Source: Lapidilactobacillus mulanensis | GTDB taxonomy: Bacteria; Bacillota; Bacilli; Lactobacillales; Lactobacillaceae | DNA: 55,362 nt | Direction of reading: 5' to 3' | Assembly (NCBI RefSeq): GCF_003946215.1 | Contig: NZ_RHOW01000017.1 | Location: 1 to 55,362 of the forward strand | In this document: positions 43,911 to 51,580 of the stretch, piece after piece | Layout: every line of letters begins with the position of its first letter | Position numbering within the stretch: the first letter of the stretch is position 1 | The notes under the pieces: generated by a model | Database searches by the model: none | Told to the model about the DNA's origin: nothing | What the model saw: the letters and a program-made list of their open reading frames with translations, nothing else | Made by a program: the position numbers and the translations under genes

Positions 43911-44888
43911 TTACCACAAATAATCGACTGGATCTTTAATATATTGATCATAAACGTCTTGGACAATCTTCATCTGTGTTTCCGTAAAGGCGGGTAATTC
44001 TGCTGCGGCCGCATTGGCAGTGATCTGCTCAGGTTTACTTGCGCCAGGAATAACCGCTGTAACGGCGTCATACATCAGAATATAGCGCAATGCCATACCC
44101 GCAAGATCGTCGGTTGCTAACCGCTGTTTCAATTCAGCTGCCGCTTTAAGACCCGTTTCATAATCCACACCTGAAAAAGTCTCACCCTTATCAAAAGAGG
44201 CGCCATCACGGTTGAACGAACGATGATCGTTCTCGCCGAATTTCGTCTGTGCCGTATATTTACCACTCAATAAACCACTGGCCAAAGGAACCCGCGCTAA
44301 AATACCGACGTTAGCTGCCTGAGCTTTAGCAAAAAATTCCGCAGCTGGACGCAACCGAAACATATTAAAGATAATTTCTACAGCCGAAATATCAAATTGT
44401 AAGGCTTTGGTGGCTTCTTCCACACGTTCAACACTCACACCATAATTTTGAATTTTACCGGCGCGTTTCATTTTGTCCAACGCTTCGAAAACTTCTGGAT
44501 CATAATAAACGCTAGTTGGTGGACAATGCAACAGCACTAAGTCTAAAGAATCAAGCCCCATATTCTGCAAGGAACTATCGACGAAAGCATTTAAATTCTT
44601 CTTAGAATAATTGGCAGCCACGTGTGGTTCCAGCTTGCGTCCCATTTTAGTCGAGAAATGAACGTCTGGATGTGCTTTGATAAAGGCACCAACTGCTTGC
44701 TCACTCAATCCGTCTTGATAAATATCGGCGGTATCGAAATAATTAACGCCAGAATCATAAGCGGCTGCTAACGTGTTGGCCGCATCTGTCGCATCGAAAG
44801 GATCGCCCCATTTTGAGCCCAGCTGCCACGTTCCAAGTGAAACCTCGCTGATTTTAAATCCTGTTTTACCTAATGTTCTATATTTCAT
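43911..44888 (-). CDS. Aldo/keto reductase
   Basis: NADPH-dependent oxidoreductase of 325 residues, TIM-barrel fold. The catalytic tetrad is visible: Asp and Tyr in NYFDTADIYQDG, Lys in STKMGRK, His in LVLLHCPP. The C-terminal part has IPGASKPEQITANA, which binds the cofactor phosphate. It resembles the general-stress/IolS-type reductases. GGAGGATC precedes the ATG. It starts 29 nt after the CapA-like gene. Confidence 0.92.
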   Translation of the reverse strand: MKYRTLGKTGFKISEVSLGTWQLGSKWGDPFDATDAANTLAAAYDSGVNYFDTADIYQDGLSEQAVGAFIKAHPDVHFSTKMGRKLEPHVAANYSKKNLNAFVDSSLQNMGLDSLDLVLLHCPPTSVYYDPEVFEALDKMKRAGKIQNYGVSVERVEEATKALQFDISAVEIIFNMFRLRPAAEFFAKAQAANVGILARVPLASGLLSGKYTAQTKFGENDHRSFNRDGASFDKGETFSGVDYETGLKAAAELKQRLATDDLAGMALRYILMYDAVTAVIPGASKPEQITANAAAAELPAFTETQMKIVQDVYDQYIKDPVDYLW

Positions 44889-44917
44889 ACTGATCCTCCT
44901 GCAAATTGGCTTATCTT

Positions 44918-46060
44918 TTACTTGGCAATATCAACGAACTGATCCGTAATACGGTTGTCAAAAGTTGGTGAGAGTTGATTGATATAACTCAGCACCGACG
45001 TTTTTTCTGCGCCCGTATATGGTGTTGGCACGTAATCATTTTGACTATCTGTGGATGAAATACGCGTCGGAATAACCTTGAATTGCGAACCGGTCACTTT
45101 TTTATCTTGGACCGTTAGATTCGCTTGTAATAACATTGAGCGTTTATCTGCCGGATTAGAATTCCCACCAAAGGCGAAATTACTCATCGAATACGCGATC
45201 AGCTTACCCTTGTAAAGTTCCATCGACTGAATGACATGCGGATGCGAGCCGATCACCATGTCCGCACCTTGGTCGATCGCATAATGCGCCAATGTTTTTT
45301 GCGTCGCGTTCGGATAAGCGTCGCGTTCGATTCCCCAATGAAAATAAGGAATCACAATTTGGCAGCCGAGTTTGCGCATCTCTTTAATATCGTTGGCAAT
45401 TTTTTCTTGATCAGCAGTCGTCGCTGTCCAACCAGTATAACCGAGCAAACCAATTTTGATCCCTTTGATTACATTCGTATATTTATAACCCTCGCCGAAA
45501 TAACCGACGTGTGCGTCTTGCAACGTCTTGATCGTATCCTTGAAGCCTTGCTGCCCATAATCGTAAATATGATTGTTACTAACAGTCACCGTGTCGATGC
45601 CACTAGCAGTCAGCGTCTTGACTAATTTCGGATCACCCTTGAAATGAAAGACGACATCCCCAGCCTTGTAAGCTTGCTGAGTGGAATTGGTAAAAGTCGT
45701 TTCGAGATTGGCAATCGTTAAATCATCGCCCTGAAAATAACTTTCCACATTTTTGAAAAAATAATGCGGATCATTGCCATGTTGCGCCCAAACCGTGGGC
45801 AAACTCGTCGCACTTGAAAACTGCGCATCCGTTCCCAGCGTGTTATCACCCATGAATGTGAGCCGGATTGTCTCTGGTTTCGATGCTGTCTTAGACGATT
45901 TGGCCGTCGAAGTTGCGGACTTCTGGCTCACAGAACTGCTACTACTGGTTGCTTTTGACTTCTTTTCTGAACTTCCGCAGCCCGTCAATACAAGCACTAG
46001 CAATGCAGCCGCCAGCAAACCACCGATAATTCGCCTGCGTTTTTTAAAAGTTGGTCCCAT
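44918..46060 (-). CDS. CapA-family lipoprotein (poly-gamma-glutamate synthesis-like)
   Basis: A 380-residue lipoprotein. The signal peptide ends in a lipobox LVLTGC (Cys near 28), followed by a Ser/Lys-rich linker. The CapA metallophosphatase-like domain shows LTFMGDNTLG, IANLETTF, VSNNHIYDYGQQG, FHWGIERD and IGSHPHVIQ, all metal-site motifs. CapA-type proteins help polymerise or anchor poly-gamma-glutamate in Bacillus, but the capBC partners are missing here, so another envelope role is likely. GGGAGG precedes the ATG. First of an apparent three-gene run with the reductase and GNAT genes. Confidence 0.9.
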   Translation of the reverse strand: MGPTFKKRRRIIGGLLAAALLVLVLTGCGSSEKKSKATSSSSSVSQKSATSTAKSSKTASKPETIRLTFMGDNTLGTDAQFSSATSLPTVWAQHGNDPHYFFKNVESYFQGDDLTIANLETTFTNSTQQAYKAGDVVFHFKGDPKLVKTLTASGIDTVTVSNNHIYDYGQQGFKDTIKTLQDAHVGYFGEGYKYTNVIKGIKIGLLGYTGWTATTADQEKIANDIKEMRKLGCQIVIPYFHWGIERDAYPNATQKTLAHYAIDQGADMVIGSHPHVIQSMELYKGKLIAYSMSNFAFGGNSNPADKRSMLLQANLTVQDKKVTGSQFKVIPTRISSTDSQNDYVPTPYTGAEKTSVLSYINQLSPTFDNRITDQFVDIAK

Positions 46061-46170
46061 AATTAAATCCTCCCGGAATAAGACTGAATATTCAAACTCA
46101 TTTGTGTTCTCAGTAGACTAAGTGGTTATTTCCATTTAGGAAACAACCTCCACAGCCCACCAGATGGTCA

Positions 46171-46632
46171 CTAATTTTTAACCACTAAATGCACCGGATT
46201 TTCCGGTAATTCGCTAATGATCTTGTCGATTCCATGTGGTAATAATTCACCCCACTGTGATTCTGGCAGCCATCTAAAATCCTGATCATCTGCCATAACT
46301 GCAAGCTCATCAAGGCGTCGCTCGCCAACAGCTCCGATTAAATACATAAAGCCAATTTCCTGCCAAGATTTGCCCTCAACCTCGAACAGATTTTCAATCA
46401 CGGCTAATAAACGCGCTGGTCGAACAGTCATGCCCGTTTCTTCCATGAATTCGCGCACGATTGCCTCCTGAGAAAGTTCGCCAAACTTCTGCTTACCGCC
46501 GATCAGGGAAAAAGCTTCCCCGTCCGTCACCGTGAGAACACGATGCTGATCATCAAAAATCACGCCGGTCACTCGCACTTTTAACCCGTGTTCAGCCGTC
46601 TGCATTTTCAAATCATCCCGTTCAACTGACAT
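46171..46632 (-). CDS. Nudix hydrolase
   Basis: A 153-residue pyrophosphohydrolase of nucleoside diphosphates linked to other moieties. The Nudix box is complete: GGKQKFGELSQEAIVREFME then ETGM (G-5x-E-7x-REUxEExGU). The start is ambiguous among 46641 (GTG), 46638 and 46632; AGGAAG sits 8 nt before the last. The substrate is unknown. It is followed upstream on the same strand by pepI, 42 nt away. Confidence 0.9.
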   Translation of the reverse strand: MSVERDDLKMQTAEHGLKVRVTGVIFDDQHRVLTVTDGEAFSLIGGKQKFGELSQEAIVREFMEETGMTVRPARLLAVIENLFEVEGKSWQEIGFMYLIGAVGERRLDELAVMADDQDFRWLPESQWGELLPHGIDKIISELPENPVHLVVKN

Positions 46633-46674
46633 GCGCATCACTTCCTAACAAAATTAAGTCATCTATCGGGTGAG

Positions 46675-47553
46675 CTAGTCGTTTTCGGCCAACCAGCGAT
46701 CAAGCACCTCAATAAATTCATCATGTTGATCTAACAACGCCAGATGGCGACTGTTCGCAAACAAATGCCACTTAGCACCCGGAATATGATCATAAACCGA
46801 CTTGGCGATCAACGGCGTGCATAAATCGTCTGTCCCGCTAGTCACAAGCACGGGTACGTGAATGTTTTTGAGCTGATCAGTCACATCAAAATCGCTAATC
46901 GTGCCATTTTCGGTAAATTCATTCGGTCCTTCTGCAATTAAGCTGGCGCGTTTTCCATTCGTCGGTCGTCGCAAAGGCTCAGGGGAATTTTCGTCTGGAT
47001 CATCCCAGCAATAGCGCTCCATATAACAATCATTCGCTGCTAAATACTTCACGTTGGTAAAATCACCCGTCCGTTCTGCTTCAGCAATCGCCTCACGATC
47101 CTCATAACTCAAGTAAGAAATCAACCGATGCTGTTCCTGCGTCCATAATTTAATGGAAGCAGGCGAACCGTCGATCATCACACTCTTGATGCCTTGAGGA
47201 TCATACTGCGTCAAATAATACATTTCGAGCATCCCACCCCAAGATTGACCCAACATATGGAGTTGATCTAAATGCAAATATTTGCGCAAAGCCACCAGTT
47301 CTTCCGCCCAAGTTTCTTTCACGTAAACAGCCGGATCCTCTGGCAGCGACGATTTGCCACACCCAACCTGATCATACATGATCAACTGACGACCTGTCTG
47401 CGCATAATCATCCAACAATTCGAAATAATTATGTGACGACCCTGGGCCACCATGAATCAGCAATAAAGGCGCCTTATCCGGACTAGGTTCCCCCACGATC
47501 CGATAATAAGTTTGATACTCACGAAACGGCATGTAACCTTCTTCAATCTTCAT
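46675..47553 (-). CDS. pepI: Proline iminopeptidase
   Basis: Releases N-terminal proline from peptides. 292 residues, alpha/beta hydrolase. Features are HGGPGSSHNYF (oxyanion motif, HGGPG), the nucleophile elbow GQSWGG (Ser near 106), Asp in TSGTDDLCTPL and His in NSRHLALLD. PepI/PepIP of lactobacilli has this length and start (GYMPFREYQTYYR). The ATG at 47553 has AAGGA about 11 nt upstream; a longer form from 47577 is possible but lacks a site. Confidence 0.9.
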   Translation of the reverse strand: MKIEEGYMPFREYQTYYRIVGEPSPDKAPLLLIHGGPGSSHNYFELLDDYAQTGRQLIMYDQVGCGKSSLPEDPAVYVKETWAEELVALRKYLHLDQLHMLGQSWGGMLEMYYLTQYDPQGIKSVMIDGSPASIKLWTQEQHRLISYLSYEDREAIAEAERTGDFTNVKYLAANDCYMERYCWDDPDENSPEPLRRPTNGKRASLIAEGPNEFTENGTISDFDVTDQLKNIHVPVLVTSGTDDLCTPLIAKSVYDHIPGAKWHLFANSRHLALLDQHDEFIEVLDRWLAEND

Positions 47554-47645
47554 ACAAAAATCAGTCCTTCTATTCACGAATTATTTCTTTAACTAATTGT
47601 ACCGCTAAAATCATTCAGCCAGCATCCGCACTCAGCAAACATCAC

Positions 47646-49610
47646 TTAATTTTTTTCGGTATTTAATTTTAATAACTCGGCATCAGTGTAGACGTAATCT
47701 AAATGTGCAGTTTCCGGCACATCATCCCACTGAACGGGATAACCAGCGCCATGCGCACAAAAGACCGACCCCGATGTATTATCCAAATCGCCGACTGGGT
47801 CATATTGTGCGTTATTAATTACCATATCGGCGTTGTGACATGGTCGATAGCCATCAACGACACACTCTAGTTGACCTTGCCCATGCGTATAGGCATAGAC
47901 TTCCTGCACATAACCGCGCATTTCCGATACGGGTGCAACGCCCGTTAAGGTCGTTTCCGCAGAACCGGTCTCCGGCGTATCAAAACGGCCATTCATGCGC
48001 TGAATATCATTCATTGCGCGTCCAACTTGATCTTGACCAACGACAAGTCTGAATCGATACCAAGGTTCCAACAACTGACAAGCTCCACGCACTTTTAACA
48101 TCATTAATCCCTGTCTGACTGCTCGCCAAGTTGCCTCACGGAAATCACCGCCAACCGTGTGAACGTTGCTTGCCCGACCGCTGACCAAACTGATCCGCAT
48201 ATCTGTAATCGGTGAGCCAGTCAAAACACCGAGGTGTTCTTTGGCCTGTAAATTCGTTAAAACTTGATGTTGCCAATTACGCCCGAGAACTTCCAACGGA
48301 CAATCTGCATCGATCGTGAGCCCACTACCCGCTGCTGTCGGCTGTAGCAACAAATGGACCTCCGCATAATGACGCAACGGTTCGAAATGACCCACGCCTT
48401 CGACAGCCTGCGTGATCGTTTCTTTATAGAGAATACTGCCTTCGCCAAAACCGACATCTAACTTAAAACGTGCCAATAAAATCTGCTGCAAGACTTCCAA
48501 TTGAACTTCACCCATAATCTGCACGCGAATTTCCTGCAGATGACTCGACCAAGTGACATGTAGTTGCGGATCCTCGTCTTCTAACTGGCGCAAAGCCGCA
48601 AGACAAACTTGAATATCCACGCCTTTAGGATCGAGCGCATAATTAAGAACCGGCTGAATCGTTGGCGCCTCTCCATCCACTTCCGTACCTAAACCAAGAC
48701 CAGGATGTGTATCCACTCCTGTGATTGCACAAACACCACCGGCCGGAATTTCGGGTTGGACCGTAAATTTAGCACCATTATAAACTCGCAACTGATTTGC
48801 TTTTTGTTCATTGACCAGAACATCCTTGGTGTGTAAGACACCGCCAGTTACGCGCACCCAAGTTAAGTGTTCGCCTTTCTCATCATGAGAAATTTTAAAG
48901 ACTCGCGCACCGAAATCTTGCGAATAAATCGGCACATTCGTCCAGCGCAACAATCCAGCCAAGAACGTCTCGACGCCGCTCAATTTGAGAGCCGCCCCAA
49001 AATAACAAGGAAAAATCTGACGATGCCTGATCATCTCTTGAATCGTCTGATCCACTATTTTTCCAGAGTCCAGAAACTTTTCGAGCACGGTCTCATCACG
49101 CAACGCAATTTCTTCCATAGATTCTGCTGAAATTTCGGCATCAAAAGCGACGCAGCCTTCTGACAAACTGTTCTTTAATTCATCGAGAATTTTCCCACGG
49201 TCAACGCCATTCGCATCCATTTTATTCACGAAAATAAACGTCGGCACTTGGTAGCGCGCCAATAACTGCCAGAGTGTGCGTGTATATCCTTGAATGCCAT
49301 CCGTTGCAGAAATCACCAGGATCGCATAATCGAGCACGCTCAAAACTTGTTCCGTTTGCGCGGCAAAATCCACGTGACCCGGCGTATCCAATAAGGTTAA
49401 CTCAAGATCGTTATATTTAAGATTCGCTTGATGCGAAAAAATGGTGATTCCACGTTTCTTTTCGAGATCATCAGGATCCAAAAAAGCATCGCCATTATCC
49501 ACGCGGCCAAGTTTACGTAACTCGCCAGTCTGATAGAGCATTGCTTCTGACAACGTTGTTTTACCTGCATCGACATGCGCAATAATTCCTGCGACGATTT
49601 GCTTTGCCAT
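47646..49610 (-). CDS. TetM/TetO-like ribosomal protection GTPase
   Basis: An EF-G-like translational GTPase of 654 residues. G1 is AHVDAGKTT near residue 11, G3 DTPGHVDF, G4 NKMD. Domains III-V follow with LLEPWYRF and RAMNDIQRMNG, as in the Tet ribosomal protection proteins. The domain IV loop (SGRASNVHTVGGDF) differs from what I recall of Tet(M), where a Tyr-Ser-Pro-Val-Ser loop contacts the ribosome, so tetracycline resistance is uncertain; chromosomal homologues are common in lactobacilli. GGAGAAAA lies upstream of the ATG at 49610. It is not flanked by mobile elements. Confidence 0.88.
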   Translation of the reverse strand: MAKQIVAGIIAHVDAGKTTLSEAMLYQTGELRKLGRVDNGDAFLDPDDLEKKRGITIFSHQANLKYNDLELTLLDTPGHVDFAAQTEQVLSVLDYAILVISATDGIQGYTRTLWQLLARYQVPTFIFVNKMDANGVDRGKILDELKNSLSEGCVAFDAEISAESMEEIALRDETVLEKFLDSGKIVDQTIQEMIRHRQIFPCYFGAALKLSGVETFLAGLLRWTNVPIYSQDFGARVFKISHDEKGEHLTWVRVTGGVLHTKDVLVNEQKANQLRVYNGAKFTVQPEIPAGGVCAITGVDTHPGLGLGTEVDGEAPTIQPVLNYALDPKGVDIQVCLAALRQLEDEDPQLHVTWSSHLQEIRVQIMGEVQLEVLQQILLARFKLDVGFGEGSILYKETITQAVEGVGHFEPLRHYAEVHLLLQPTAAGSGLTIDADCPLEVLGRNWQHQVLTNLQAKEHLGVLTGSPITDMRISLVSGRASNVHTVGGDFREATWRAVRQGLMMLKVRGACQLLEPWYRFRLVVGQDQVGRAMNDIQRMNGRFDTPETGSAETTLTGVAPVSEMRGYVQEVYAYTHGQGQLECVVDGYRPCHNADMVINNAQYDPVGDLDNTSGSVFCAHGAGYPVQWDDVPETAHLDYVYTDAELLKLNTEKN

Positions 49611-49729
49611 TAATTTTCTCCTTCTGTAGCCAACACACAACTGCTTACTTCTATAGTCCTTATATTATCATAATATGACCCGCAGATTTTTTTAAACGTG
49701 TGCAAAATCTCACTCAAATTTTCGGGCAC

Positions 49730-49777
49730 AAAAAAAGGTCTCGTGAACAGCGGATAACGATCCGTGTTTACAAGACC
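49730..49777 (-). terminator. Terminator of the sigma factor operon
   Basis: Minus-strand stem GGTCTTG...GGATCG/...CCACGAGACC-type (49737-49777), followed by seven T residues (49730-49736). Confidence 0.8.
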
Positions 49778-49783
49778 CATTCA

Positions 49784-50032
49784 TTATTCAACAGCCAGGT
49801 TTCGATGCATTCTCTCGGTTCGAATGACGATTCCTTGTCCTTCACTGGCATAATTCACATTGGGTTCATCCATTAAGACGAGTCCGGAGAAAGCCAATCC
49901 ATCCTCATAGTCGAATTCCGGATCATGATAAATCGACTGGCATTCATTGATCCGATAGTTATCCTCAGGGTGTGTCCTTAAATAATCATATAATTCTACC
50001 TTATTAGCTAAACTCAACTGTTTTTCAATCAT
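49784..50032 (-). CDS. Small protein, last gene of the sigma operon
   Basis: An 82-residue acidic protein (MIEKQLSLANKVELYDYLRT at its start). The second half is beta-rich (GLAFSGLVLMDEPNVNYASE). No membrane segment. The ATG at 50032 has GGGAG 9 nt upstream, whereas the longer frame to 50206 overlaps the PH-like gene. It is third in the run sigma factor, PH-like membrane protein, this gene, and lies directly before the terminator. I do not recognise it. Confidence 0.7.
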   Translation of the reverse strand: MIEKQLSLANKVELYDYLRTHPEDNYRINECQSIYHDPEFDYEDGLAFSGLVLMDEPNVNYASEGQGIVIRTERMHRNLAVE

Positions 50033-50130
50033 TAAAATTACTCCCGCCTGTGACTTTTTCAACAAGTATCTTGTAAGAATAATTTTATCTGATTGGTCTG
50101 GGTCAAAGCTAGGAAAAAGCAACTTACACT

Positions 50131-50904
50131 TTAAAAGATGTACGGCAATACATAAATGAACAACACGATCAAAACAACAACGACCAACATCACCCAAAAT
50201 TGCCATTGAAAAATCGTCAATTGCATATTGACATTGCCCAGTAACATATTCAAAAGTTGATGACGAACAACTTTATCCGAAACATCGATATGCTGCATCC
50301 CGGGAATTTCTAGAAGGTTCTTCTTAACTAGCCAAGCATTTCTTCTCGTTAGAATCTCCGTAAAGATATGACCATCCGCAGTTTCGAAATCAAACGTATA
50401 CCAATACGAATATTCCCGTCCTGTGAAAACGTGCGAATCTCCGGACTCCTTAGGCACACTCATTTCATGTTGCTTCAGTTTAATATGCTGCAAGTCCTCA
50501 TAACGATAAGAAAAATAAGCACTCGGATCGTCAATAAACTCAACCACAATAAAGAAAATAATACGCTGATTTGTGAAGATCATTAATCGATTACCGCGCA
50601 AGTTATCTTGACTCTTAATGTAATTACGCGCCGCCTGCGTGTGTGGTGCATACATGCCCATCACGCCATCGGTTGCGGCCGCAGAATTGTCTTCGTTAGT
50701 CATTGGCAACAGATTGATAATTTTTTCATCCGGTGCCAATAACGCGGTCGCTTGCTTGATCACCCGCTGTAAAATAATTTCCAAAGACATCCGCCTTGCC
50801 TGATAAATACGGCGTAATTCAGGCGTGGGTTTATCCACATATTTAATATTGAAACCATTCATTGCATTGACAACATCGATAAATGGGTTAGTTAGAATTG
50901 CCAT
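50131..50904 (-). CDS. PH-like domain protein with C-terminal membrane anchor
   Basis: A 257-residue protein. The middle (about 50-205) has the strands of a bacterial PH-like domain (LMIFTNQRIIFFIVVEF, SYRYEDLQHIKLKQHEMSV, YSYWYTFDFETADGHIFT). One transmembrane helix at about 232-254 (FWVMLVVVVLIVLFIYVLPY) ends the protein, so the PH-like part faces the cytoplasm. The gene overlaps the sigma factor gene by 13 nt and is translationally coupled to it, the position where anti-sigma factors are usually encoded. It is not a known anti-sigma family; the role is an inference. Confidence 0.75.
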   Translation of the reverse strand: MAILTNPFIDVVNAMNGFNIKYVDKPTPELRRIYQARRMSLEIILQRVIKQATALLAPDEKIINLLPMTNEDNSAAATDGVMGMYAPHTQAARNYIKSQDNLRGNRLMIFTNQRIIFFIVVEFIDDPSAYFSYRYEDLQHIKLKQHEMSVPKESGDSHVFTGREYSYWYTFDFETADGHIFTEILTRRNAWLVKKNLLEIPGMQHIDVSDKVVRHQLLNMLLGNVNMQLTIFQWQFWVMLVVVVLIVLFIYVLPYIF

Positions 50905-51425
50905 CTCACATCAGCCTCCTTGATTTTCTTGCGTCCACGAGACAAATTGGTATAAACCGCGTTCGTACTCATCTGCAATTTTTTAGAAATTTCTTCTGGA
51001 TACAGATCCTCGTTGAAATACAAATCGAAAACCTGCCGCTCCGTCGGTGTTAGCAGCTTAAAAATTGGTTCAAGATCAATTTCATCATGACTCGCTGGTG
51101 TTTCATGCGTCGCAATAAACGAATCGTCGATTTCCATGTCGCGCAAACTTGCCCGTAAACCGCGCTTGTAATCAATTGTTTGATACTTGACCACTGTTCC
51201 CAGCCAGGCCTTGAATTCGCCCTTAGACGCGTTATAAGAGCCGATTTTAGACCATATTTGATAGAAGCACCGGTTTTCAATATCTTCGAAAAATTGGCGG
51301 CTATATGAATCGCGCAAATTATAATTGATCACTTGCCCAATGAAGTCCCCATACGCGGTCATAAAATCCACCAGGACCGATTCATCTTGTGCCTGCAGTC
51401 GCCTGACTATCTCTGTTTCCTCCAC
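50892..51425 (-). CDS. RNA polymerase sigma-70 family factor (ECF-like)
   Basis: A 177-residue factor with sigma region 2 at about 12-95 (DIENRCFYQIWSKIGSYN, FKAWLGTVVKYQTIDYKR) and sigma region 4 at about 118-170 (LTPTERQVFDLYF, then YPEEISKKLQMSTNAVYTNL and SRGRKK, a helix-turn-helix). Region 3 is missing, as in ECF factors. On the minus strand, TATAAT lies at 51463-51468, and a cre-like sequence CGAAAGCGATTGCT (51470-51483, one mismatch) overlaps the promoter. The next gene overlaps the end. Confidence 0.88.
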   Translation of the reverse strand: MEETEIVRRLQAQDESVLVDFMTAYGDFIGQVINYNLRDSYSRQFFEDIENRCFYQIWSKIGSYNASKGEFKAWLGTVVKYQTIDYKRGLRASLRDMEIDDSFIATHETPASHDEIDLEPIFKLLTPTERQVFDLYFNEDLYPEEISKKLQMSTNAVYTNLSRGRKKIKEADVRWQF

Positions 51426-51523
51426 ATTCTCACAACCTTTCGCCCGAAACTTGCTTACACTTATTATAACGAAAGCGATTGCTGAAATCTTACAGCGTAT
51501 CCAATTTTGATCTTGGTTTAAAT

Positions 51524-51554
51524 TAAAAAAAGCAAAACCATTTCTGGCTTTGCT
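51524..51554 (-). terminator. Terminator of the LPxTG adhesin
   Basis: Minus-strand AGCAAAGCC/GGTTTTGCT stem with a T7 tail (51524-51530). Confidence 0.85.
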
Positions 51555-51580
51555 TACTGAATTTAGAAAATTGAAAGTTG

